Positions 13,194 to 25,100 of a stretch of 64,000 nt of DNA are shown in pieces (position 1 is the stretch's first letter; the number at the start of each line of letters is the position of its first letter). The stretch spans positions 15,351,001-15,415,000 of the forward strand of contig JAPTOF010000015.1 in the NCBI GenBank assembly GCA_028554755.1, in the 5' to 3' direction. The position numbers were made by a program, and so were the translations under genes. The notes beneath the pieces were generated by a model. The model was not told where the DNA came from. It did no database searches and was given only the letters and a program-made list of their open reading frames with translations. Source of the stretch: Cordia subcordata (taxonomy: Eukaryota > Streptophyta > Magnoliopsida > Boraginales > Cordiaceae).

Positions 13194-16100
13194 TATTCTT
13201 GTAATTCTTGTATATTTCAAGCCAAACAATGGCAGAGCCATTCTTATACCAGTGGAGACCATAGTCCCCACTCATCCTAAGCTGAAAAATCAAGTTAGCC
13301 CCTAAAATAAATTATCTATATACAAGTTTTAGAGGTTTAAAGAGGCCCGTAAGGATCAAAACAAAAAGACGATTGAGCCGACTTGATCATTTGGTATTAT
13401 CGCCACAAAGAAGAGCTTTCGTAGTATTTTAGCCCCCACTAAAAAACATCCTGGATCAAGGCAGCTAGTAATTCTTGCATACTTAAAGGTAGTAAAATCA
13501 ATTTCATACAAGGAGCCAATGTGCATACTATGCAAAAATGTCTTCTGTCCAACGGCTCTCTCATATCTTCTATTTGACCACCTCTCTCGCTCTCTCTTTT
13601 TCTACAGGTTCCTTAATAAATTTCAGTGGTGAAGAAGATGGCATACGCATGAAGAGAGGACTGCAAGGCATGACGCACATGTAATTTGTTTACCAACTAA
13701 TAAGCTTCAGATGTGGTTGCAGGCAGCAAAAGCTAGAATTACCCAAATCGGAAAATAGAGGTTTAGACATTATAATGATTAGCTACTAGTGTATGGCTGT
13801 CAACTGATCAGAGGTACAATAAAAGTAATTTGTATTCTTGATTTTGCTATAAAATTTTAATTGCCTAAATTTTCCCCATAAGAAAGTGTACACAACAAAC
13901 TATTTTTCTAGATGGACCACCATAATTCAACAAACATTTTTCTTTTTTTCCAACTTTTTGCTTTAATATGCCATGTACAACTATGCTTTAGTTTGTCACT
14001 CAGATAGCTTAGATGTACTGCTTGCCTAAAGTTTAAATTTGATCATAAAATATTTCTGCCAAGGCAGATCCCACAAATATGAGGCCAGGCCACTCTTGGA
14101 AGCATTCAGTGCAAACCATTGATATTAGCAAATCACTTCTTATTTAACTTTGTTTTTAATCAAACTTCGCTATACGTCTAATCTATGTGCATTTATAGAA
14201 ATAACATAATGTAACAAAGTTCTTTTCTTTTTCTGGCTTTTTTACAATTGGATGAATTAAACAGTTCCCTATCTTTATAGTAGCCAAAAGTTACCTACAA
14301 TGCAAACCTATTCTAACATGAAGAGTGCAAAGCAAATAAACGAGAAGTCTTACTTGCGTCCAGGCAGAGGTTCCATCCGGAAATACCTAAGAAGAAAGTA
14401 AGTAAAATATTACAAACATTTACTTGAAAAAATAAATAAATTGAAAGTTAGTGGCATCAAGAGTATAACAGAATCTAAGATATGTTTGAGGAGAGACTGC
14501 ATGCAACAAGATATTTAGTTAGCCTTTCAGTCAAATAAAAAAGAAAGGTCTCAAAATAGACTAATAGAGGACATGAAAGCGAGCTTCTCACTACCACAAT
14601 AAGGGGTAACTCTTCAGACCATTATCACTTACAAGTTACTGTTAGAGTATAAGATACTACAGCTGAATATTGTTATTAGTTATGCTGTTATGTTAGTTAA
14701 GTAAAAGTAGTAGTAGACTGTTTTACAGTTCAGCAGTGTAACTAACTCTAAGTAGTGGTAGATTACTTGACAGCTCAGCAATGTAACTAACTCTAAATCT
14801 GTAACCACTGCCTATAAATATCAAGGCAGTTATCTCATAAAGCTCAATGAATGAAATGATATTTTTCTCTCAACATTAGTTTCAATATGGTATCAAAGCA
14901 GGTTGAAGATCCTGACTTTTTTTTCGTGCTTCAAGCTCCTCTCATCAATGGCTGCCAGATCTATCTCCAGATGATTCTCTTCTACTACACTGCTAATTTC
15001 ATCAATTGCGAGCTCATCTATGTTGCTTTTCTCTCAAGTAATCTTCTTCAAGGTATTACATCTTCTCAGCTCATCACTTAGGGTTTTTTTGTCGCCATTA
15101 AAATACCTTCAATTTTTTCAATTCTTGTTGTCCAGTGTCAACATAATAAATAAATAAACCAATATCCTCTCTATAAACTTAAGCTTTTAGATGAGATGGT
15201 AACTCTAATATGCTATCAGAGCCTGGAAGCCAAACGGCACAGGTTCGATCCTCACCGCCACCCATTTAATTAAATTGTCCACATGCAAACTCTAAACAAA
15301 TTACGCTGCACGTGAGGGGGCGTGTCAACACAATAAATAAATAAACCAATATCCTCTCTACAAGTTTAAGCTTTTAGATGAGGTGGTAACTCTAATACCT
15401 AATCCTCAAATTTCATCCACAACTTCTTCTTAGCTGTGCGAGTCTGGTTGTAACTTGAATTTTTTGATTTGGATCAGTTTTCATCAAAAATTTTCTCTTC
15501 TCTAGTTCAACAAAACCCTAGCTATGGCTTTACCTTTTGATCAAGCACTGTCTTCTAATCTCAAACTATTACTTCAACATTTCCCATCCTATGTTAATAT
15601 TAAGCTTGACACACAAAATTACATGTTTTGGAAGACTCAATTTCAATCATTCCTCAAGGCCTGTAAGCTCATCAATCACATTAAAAGACTTCAGCCATGT
15701 CCTAATCCTACTGCAAGGCAGCTTGATGGCACTTTGATTCCTAGTCCTGACTATGATATTTGGATGGACACAGATGAATATCTCAAAACTTGTCTATTTG
15801 CATCAGTCACTTCTTCTATTTTTCAACACATATATCAACTTGAAACTTCCTCTGAAATCTGGCTTGCAATTGAGAAGAGATTTCAATCTAGCAGTAGATC
15901 TTTGGTGTATCAGCTTAGGCATAAAATTCAAAACATTACTAAAGGCACTAAGTCTATTCAGACTTATGTAGATGAAGTGAAATCCATCTCAGATGGATTA
16001 GCCTCAGCTAATGAGCCATTAAAGGAAGAAGACATTGTCTATTACATTCTTCAAGGTCTTCCTGCAACCTATGAGTCTTTAAGGAACACCATTAGAGTTA

Positions 16101-19100
16101 GACCTGAGCCTATCTCTGTCACTGAACTTACTAATCTTCTACTGAATGAAGAGTTGAATCTTTCTTTCAACAACAAGCTCACTGTCACAGAAACCTCTCC
16201 TACTCCATCTAACACAGATCTGCACACTGCCCTATATACAAACACAACAAATCAAAGGGGCAAAGGCAGAGGAAGAGGCTAATACTCTAATAGAGGCAGA
16301 GGCCAAGGAGGACAAGGTAGAGGTTAACAACAACAGCAACAACCTGCAGCTAGCACTACCTCACATCAAGGCCCTGTGATTTGTCAAATATGTGGCAAAC
16401 AAAATCACAATGCTTTACAATGTTGGCATAGGCTTGACATTGATAATTACTACTATGTCAAGCCTACACCAGCTACATTAACTGCTCAGGTCTCAACTTC
16501 TACTACTGGATCGTCTTCTATTGCTGGATCATCTTCTATTGCCACTCCTTGGCTTCTAGATACTGGGGCTACTACTTATGTCACAGCTGATCCTCAACAA
16601 GTGCATCATGCCAAGCCTTATCAAGGTTCAACCTCTGTCGCAGTTGGCAATGGAGCAAATCTTCCCATACTTAACACTGGAACTGGTATCCTTCCAACTC
16701 CTTCTAGTAATCTTGTTGTATCCAATCTTCTTTTTGTCCCTTCAATTTCCTCTAACCTTCTTTCAGTCTATCAGTTAACAAAAGATAACAACTGTTCTAT
16801 TGTTTTCTGAGAAGACTGTCACCATTTTGGACAATCTCACTCATGTGGAGATGTTCAAGGGCCTCTATGAGAAGGGTCTTTATCCAATTCCTCTCAAGCT
16901 TCAATCCACTACCACTCAGCCTCACACTTCTCCTACTTAGGCTCTTCACTGTCTTTGCACAAATGCAGCATCCTCAGAAGACAAAGTGTGGCATCTAAGG
17001 CTAGGTCATCCTAATAAGCATGTTTCCAATGTAATAGCATCTAGTATTAATAAGCAGATAAGGTATTCTATAGAGGATTGTCAGGATTGCTCTGTATCAA
17101 AATCGCACAAGTTGACCTTTTCAAATTCCACTACAAAAACCTCTAAGCCATTTCAGTTGATACATTCTGATGTTTGGGGACCTTCCCCTATCAATTCCTG
17201 TATGGCCTATAAATACTATATCATTTTTCTGGATGATTTCTCCAAATTTTCTTGGTTGTATCCTCTTAAGAATAAAAGTGATGCTTATTCAGCCTTTCTC
17301 AGTTTTCATGCAATGGTACAGAATCAATTTCATTCTACCATTAAAATAATAAGAACTGACAACGGTGGTGAATATGTTAATAAGGCCTTTCAGTCTTATT
17401 TGCAAAATCTTGGTACTCAACGTCAAACCACCTGTCCTCATACCCCTGAACAAAATGGGAAAGTGGAAAGAAAACACTTGCATCTCATTGAAACCACACT
17501 TGCCTTGCTTAATCATAGTAAATTGCCTTCTAAATACTGGTTAGAAGCACTTGCTACAGCAAATTATCTTATTAATAGACTCCCTACTCCCACACTTCAA
17601 AATAAATCACCTTTTGAGTGTCTTTATGCAGAGCTTCCTGATTATAGTTCTCTTAGAGTATTTGGCTGCTTACGCTATCCCTGGCTTAGGCCTTATTGTC
17701 CACACAAACTAGCAAATAGGTCTAAACCTTGTGTTTTTCTAGGCTACTCCAGTACTACAAAAGGTTATAAATGCCTAGATTTAGACACCAACAAGGTTTT
17801 TCTCTCAAGACATGTCAAATTTGTGGAACACACTTTTCCCTTTCAAGCACATTTGTCCACTCCTCTGTCGATTACTCAATTCTCACCAATTTTTCATGAT
17901 ACTGCACATACAGATGGTGTTCTACAGTGTCCACCATTACTGTCTACATCAACCTCATCCACAACTAATAGTCAATCAACTTCTCTCATGGTTCAGTCAT
18001 TACACAGTCCTTTGCAAGATTCATCTTCAAATAAGTCCACTTCTCATGCCACTACTTTCACAGAAGGTCTTAACTCCGATGATATAATCAGTTCTTCTTT
18101 TTCAAGCTCCACTTCTACGGATGGTACTTCTTCTAATCACTCCAGTACATTCTCCTCTTCTTCATCTTCAACACATGAACAACCTATTCCTTCCAATATT
18201 CATCCTATGTTAACCAGGTCCAAAACAGGATCTCTACCACCCCCACTCTAGCAATTACACTCTGTTGCTCTAATGCCTGATGACACAGAGCCTGCCACCT
18301 ACAAGGAGGCATCAAAACTGCCCTATTGGCAAAGGGCAATGCAAGAACAATATGATGCTTTAATCTTACAAAAGACTTGGACCCTAGTACCTTTGCCCCC
18401 TGATAGACAGCCTATAGGCTGCAAATGGGTTTATCGAGTCAAGAAAAATGCAGATGGCTCTATAATCAGATACAAGGCCAAACTGGTGGCCAAGGGATTT
18501 CTTCAAGAAGCAAGTCTTGACTACTCAGAGACTTTTAGTCCTGTTGTCAAGGCTCCTACAATTAGAACAGTTCCAAGTATTGCACTTCACTTTGGGCAGA
18601 AACTGCATCAATTAGATATTTCCAATGCTTTTTTGCATGGAACCTTAGAAGAAGTTGTTTTCATGGAACAACGACAAAGTTTTAAAGACTCTACAAGGGC
18701 TGATTATGTGTGCAAATTACAAAAGTCTTTGTATGGACTCAAACAGGCTCCAAGGACTTGGTATTCAAGGCTATCTACCTTCCTTATTCAACAGGGATTC
18801 ACCACAACTGCTGCTGACACATCCTTGTTTGTTCAGAAAACTCCTACTTATACTCTACTTTTGCTTATCTATGTGGATGACATCATTGTCACAGAATCCT
18901 CTTCAAAGGCTATTGACAATTTTATTTCTACAATGCACTTTGAGTTTGCCATAAAATATTTGGGGACTCTATCCTATTTTTTGGGTATAGCAATTACTGA
19001 AATTCAGTCAGGCATTCTTTTGCATCAATCAAAATATGCAAGGGATTTACTCAAGAAAGCAGGCATGACAGAGTGTAAAACTGCCCCTACTCCAACTCAT

Positions 19101-22100
19101 TCTAAATATACTAAAGGGGCCGTTGATGGAGGCTTACCTTATGGTCATCCAGAACAATACAGGAATTTAGTTGGTGCATTACAATACTTAACAATGACTA
19201 GGCCTGATATTCAATTTGCAGTTAACACTCTTTGTCAAAAAAATGCATTCTCCTACTAATTCTGACTTTGCATCTCTCAAAAGGACTCTCAAGTACATCA
19301 AAGGCACATTTTCTCAAGGCTTGTTGCTTACTCCTGGACCATTAACTCTTCATCCTTTTTCAGATAGTGATTGGACCAATAATGTAGTTGACAGGAAATC
19401 AACCACAGGATATTGTGTGTTTCTTGGATCAAATTTGGTGTCCTGGTGCTCAAAGAAACAATCTACCATAGCTAGATCTTCTATAGAAGCAGAGTACAGA
19501 TCCATGGCACACATTGCAACAGAACTAGCCTGGTTATCCTATTTATTCGCTACCTTACATATTTCTACAATAGTACCAACTCTGGCCTATGATAATCTAT
19601 CAGCTCTAGCCTTAGCATCTAATCCTATTTTCCATGCTAGAACTAAACATATAGAGCTGGATTATCACTATATCAGGGAGCAAGTTGTCTCTAAGAAACT
19701 GCTTATCTCTCATTTTTCTTCTTCAGAACAAGTTGCAAATATCTTCACTAAAGGACTACCTGCTCCACAATTTGAATATCTAAAGAGCAAGCTTCCTTTA
19801 GTTCTTCACCAAAGATCAGCTTGAGGGGGGCTATTAGAGTATAAGATACTACAGCTAAATATTGTTATTAGTTATGATGTTATGTTAGTCAAGTAAAAGT
19901 AGTAGTAGACTGTTTTACAGTTCAACAGTGTAACTAACTCTAAGTAGTGGTAAATTACTTGATAGCTCAGCAATGTAACTAACTCTAAATTTGTAACCAC
20001 TGCCTATAAATATCAAGGCAGTTATCTCATAAAGCTCAATGAATGAAATGATATTTTTCTCTCAACATTAGTTTCAATAGTTACAAGTAATGTCACATCA
20101 GGCAACCCTGACCCAGCCTTCTCCACAAACCTCCTTAAAGAAAACGAATCCAAATACAAGTGAAACCTAAGGACAGAACACTCTCTTCCTTCCCCCAACC
20201 TCCACCAAAAGATACAAACCCAGAAATAAGGGAAATCAAAAGAGAAAAGAGTTCCATTGTGAAAGGAAAATGCATTCTACCAAACCCTGTTAGTAGTTAT
20301 TAGTATTTGTTAGTAGTGTTATGGTAAGTCTATGTTATGGTAATGTTAGTAGTGTTATGGTAATTCTCCGTTATGGTAATTCTCTCATATCGGAGGATTA
20401 GGAAACTTTGTGTTATGGATTAGGAAACTTTGTACACAATATGTATCAAGCCATTTTCTTCCATCCTAATATCTTGTCTCCTTCAACATGATACCTACAG
20501 CAATGTTAGGGATAGTTAGTTACACAGCTAAGCAGTTAGCATAAAAGAGCATGTGATATGCAGTTAGCATGTGATGTAACTGAAGTTAGTTATGCTGACA
20601 TGTACTAATAACTAACTGCCTTATATTCATCTATAAATAGCCGACTGATTGTACTCATTTGTTGAAGATAATGAATATACAAAATCATTCTCTCTCACAA
20701 CATGGTATCCAAAGCAAGTAAGGTCCTAATCTGATTTTTTTTCAAGAAAGCTTCTTTTCCAAGCTTCAATGGCTGCCATGAATATTCATTAGCATAGCTT
20801 CAATTTTTTAACACAAATCAATTTCTTTCTTCATTGCGAGCTCAGGAATATCATTTTTTCTTCAATTCCCTGGCTATTCTACATTGACATTTCTCTTCTT
20901 CTTCTTCAATAGCTAGGGTTTTCTTCATCAGAATTCTTTCATTACTTCATCTAATCATCTTACCCAGTTCTCAAATTCTAGCATATTGTTTCTCTTCCTA
21001 GTGCAAGTCTAACTGTAACAATCAATTCCAGTTTCTCTCACACAATCATACAATTTTTTGTGTTCTCACTTACATGTCAAACCCTATCATAATGGCTTTG
21101 CCCTCTGATTTGTCTCTTGATCCTAGACTAAGCCATATGTTTCAGAATCTTAGTGCTTTGATTCAACACAAACTTGATGATAACAATTACAGCCTGTGGA
21201 GATCTCAAATTGTTGGTATTCTCAAGCCTAATGGTCTCCTAGGGCATATGAATGGATTGACACCTTGTCCACCAAAAGTCATTCCCGCAGCTGATGGATC
21301 TCTTTCTCCCAATCCAGAATACAACACTTGGATCACCACAGATGGACATCTGGGGTCCTGCTTGATTGCTTCATTTACTTCATCTGTGTTTGCTCAAGTT
21401 TATCGTCTTGAGACATGTCATGAAATATAGCAAGCCCTGGAGGAGAGGTATAGTTCTTAGAGCAGGTCTCATATTCACCAGTTAAAGATGCAACTTTACT
21501 CTCTCACTAAGACTCAAAATCAAACTATGAGAGCTTATTTGGATTATGCCAAGAAGATCACAGATCAATTAGCTGTAGCAGGATACCCTATAAGAGAGGA
21601 AGACTTGGTTCTTATCATTCTCAAAGGACTGCCTCAATCCTATGAAGCTTTGAAGACATCTCTTAGAGTTAGAAAGGATCCTGTTACTGTCAGAGAACTC
21701 TGTAGTCTTCTTATTACTGAGAAGCTGAATCTTCAGTTCACCAAAGCTACAATTCTGACTGATTCCAACACCTCTGATCTTCATTCTGCCCCATGTACCA
21801 CTGCCAATTCTACTACTCAAGCCTATGCAGCTACTAGACGAGGCTATAACAGAGGCAGAGGAAGGCAAAATACCAGAGGTAGAGGTAATAGAGGAGGCAA
21901 AGGGGGCTTTTCTCCTCAGAATTCTTCCAATCCTAATCCCAGGCATCCTAATCCAGGATTCTATTAGAATTCTTCTCTTCCTAATCAATCTCCTATCCAG
22001 TGTCAAATTTGTGGCAAGTTTAATCACACAGCTGTCTATTGCTGGTATAGACTGAATACTCAAAACTACAATACACCACCAGTGATGGCTGCAAGTCAAA

Positions 22101-25100
22101 ACACACCACAGGCTCACCTTACAGTACAAGCTAATCAAGCGACACCTACTCCAAACTCAACTACAGCCTCTTCATCAAACTGGTATTTTGATTCTGGAGC
22201 AACTGCTCACATCACACATGATCCTTCACAACTACAGCAGTCTCAGCCTTACTATGGTTTTGAATCAGTGACAGTAGGTAATGGCTCTACTCTTTCTATA
22301 ATCAGTATAGGACAGGGAACTTTATCCACTTCTTCTTCATCTTTCACTTTATCCAATGTCCTATATGTTCCCTCCATTTCATCCAATCTGCTTTCAATAC
22401 ATCATTTAACTAAAGACAACAACTATTCTATCTTGTTCACTTGTGAAGGGGTGCAGGTTCTGGACAATCTCACCAACAAAGTGATATTCCAAGGCCCTTG
22501 TGAACAAGGTCTATATCCCATTCCTTCCAACTGCAAGGTCTCTTCTTGTCAATCACATCAAGCTTTCCAGTGCCATCCTTCCTTAATTGCTGAAGTTTCC
22601 TTACCAGCTGCCAAGATTCCACCAGACATGCTTTGGCATCTTAGATTAGGTCATCCATCTAAGACTATGACTACTGTTGTTTCTAATTCATTACATGTTC
22701 CACCTAGCTATACTAGTGCTTAATGTACTGATTGTGCAATGGCTAAGTCTCATAAATAGCCATTTAGTGTGTCTAGCACTAGAACTACTTTTCCTTTTCA
22801 ATTAGTACACTGATGTATGGGGTCCTGCCTCTATACCCTCTTGTATGCAATATAAATACTACTTACTTTTCATTGATGATTACACAAAATACTGTTGGCT
22901 TTATCCCTTAAAAGCAAAGTCTAATGTTTATTCTACCTATGTCATTTTCAATTATTTAATCAAAACACAGTTTCAAACCACCATTAAAACACTAAGGACT
23001 AACAATGGCACAAAGTATGTTAACAAGAACTTTAAGCTGTTAATGCAACAAGAAGGCACTATTCATCAAGCCACTTGTCCTCGTACTCTAGAGCAAAATG
23101 GCAAGATTGACAGAAAACATCTCCACCTTGTTGAAACCACATTAGCTATTCTTACTCATAGTGCTTTGCTACCAAAATTCTGGATGGAAGCCCTGGCCAC
23201 TGCCAACTACCTTATTAATAGGCTTCCATCCTCCACACTTGCCAACAAAACTCCTTATGAATGCTTATATCACATTCCTCCTACTTATGACCATCTAAAG
23301 GTTTTTGGCTGCTTGTGTTTTCCATGGATTAAACCTTATAACAGCTATAAGCTTCAACCCAAATCCCTGCCTTGCATTTTTCTAGGCTATTGCACAAATA
23401 CAAAAGGGTATAGATGTCTTCATCCTTCTACAAACAGAGTGTATATTTCCAGACATGTGAAATTTTCTGAGTCTAAGTTCCCATATCAGTCTCTCACAAA
23501 ATCAACATCTAGTTCCCTATCACCAACATCTTTCATTCCAACATTTCAAGTTTTAGACTCCAGTAATTCAGTTCAACAAAGTTCTACTCCCACTAATTCT
23601 ACTTCATTGTCTTCATTAGACATTTCTCCTTCAATCTCCAATGCAAAACCAGAAGCAATATTTGACTCCACACATTCCAATCCTGCATCAATGTCTCTTC
23701 CCTCTGCACCAGTCACCTCTAGCTCCATCAATCCTGAAACTCAAAGGAGTTCACAGTCCACACATCTAATGCTCACTAGATCAAAAACAGGGCATTTACC
23801 TCCACCATTATATTCTCTCAGTGCCATTACACTAGTGCCACCAGAAACAAAACCATATACCTACAAAGAGGCTATTGCTTCACCCTATAGGTTGCAAATG
23901 GGTTTACAAGATTAAAAGAAACCCAGATGGTACCATTGCTAGAGGAACTTGGTGTGGATTGCTCTTAGCCTATAAAGTTAATATGTGATAATCAAGCAGC
24001 AAAGCACATTACGACCAATCCAGTATTTCATAAAAGAACCAAGTACATTGAAGTAGATTGCCACTTTATGAGAAGTAAAGTGTTAGCTACGGACGTTGTT
24101 ACATCACGTTAGTTCAAATAATCAATTAGATGATCTTTTTACTAAATCCTTAAGAGGTCCTCATATTGAGTACATTTGCAACAAGTTGGGTAGATATGAT
24201 ATTTATGCTCCAGCTTGAGGGGGAGTGTAAGTAGTTATTAACAAGTGCCTCTATCAACTACCTCGTACCATGTCCAAACCATCTCAAATGTTCTCCTTGT
24301 CCTCAATCCGGACCACTCATACTCTTTCATGAATAACTTCATTTCTAAACCTATTCCTAGTATTTTTTGCGTATCTATCATGACATTCTCATATGGTTAC
24401 TAGCATCTTGATAACATGTTTGTGTTTTGTTGCCCAACACTCAGAACCATATGGCAAAGCCCCATCTTACTATAATCCTATACATTGTCTTTTTAATTTA
24501 AGGGGTATTGAGTAACAGGAACGATATCCTTAATTCTAATTTAGTTAGGAAAGTTCCTTTGAACTGACAATGTTTATCATAATGCACATATGAGCAAAGA
24601 TTTTGACATTTTCTTCATGCCGTCTCATAGTGATGACCTAAAATATAAATGCATAGATCTTTAGTAACAACCTAGTATCGATGGGTGGTGGATCTTCAAG
24701 TAATTATGTGTCAGATCCCCAAGTAAATCACACTTGTTACATTAGCCACAAGGTCCAAAAAATTATACAAAAAGATAATCTATGATTCATGTTGCAGTGA
24801 CTATTTGTATTTATGATTCAAATTTAAGACACCATTAAGCCGTGTGTCAAGATCAAAATACGAATTATAAAATAAAGTTGTCTCAAAATTTCACTAATAT
24901 CTACAACCGTACCCATGTTAATAGAATGATAACTACTGCTAAGGCATGAAGAAATGCTACTGATGCAAAGTGTCATCGACCAAGGTTGCAATTCTTCAAC
25001 ATCAACAAATGATGAAAATAACACGAGAAAGCCAAATTTCTGGTAAGAGGCGAGAACATACTACAAAGGAGAAAAGAGGGCTTTTACATTGTCTTCAAAA

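Larger units (their letters stand above)
14640..20079 (+). mobile_element. Element B: full-length Ty1/copia retrotransposon, Ale/Retrofit-like
   Basis: Complete 5,440-bp element with 248-bp LTRs at both ends, an iMet-type primer binding site, gag, PR, INT, RT, RNase H and a polypurine tract. The target duplication GTTAC is perfect (14,635-14,639 and 20,080-20,084). The LTRs differ at 8 of 248 positions by my count, 7 of them transitions. With a commonly used plant LTR rate of 1.3e-8 per site per year this is roughly 1.2 million years, an inference that depends on the rate. The polyprotein is broken by four in-frame stops and two frameshifts, so it cannot move on its own. It lies antisense to CDKE-1. 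The lineage call rests on short LTRs and gag/RT wording. Confidence 0.93.
20504..24225 (+). mobile_element. Element C: chimeric, internally deleted Ty1/copia retrotransposon
   Basis: Has a 199-bp 5' LTR, a primer site TGGTATCC (20,703-20,710), gag, PR, INT and the first part of RT, related to element B but with a different LTR. Most of RT is missing. At 23,936-23,943 the sequence passes into the RNase H end of a different copia element, which ends in a polypurine tract (24,215-24,225) and a few bases of its own LTR from 24,226. The matching 3' LTR of C is absent. It is antisense to CDKE-1 in intron 11. Confidence 0.8.

Noticed and set aside
13084..13305. Open frames on both strands rich in IYIYIY
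   Set aside because: Produced by the (TA)n microsatellite; no coding support.
15236..15260. tRNA-like GGTTCGATCC as a possible tRNA gene
   Set aside because: No A box at the right spacing and no acceptor or anticodon stems; explained better as part of a TRIM interior.
21569..22138. Minus-strand open frame of 189 codons
   Set aside because: Antisense shadow of the gag of element C.
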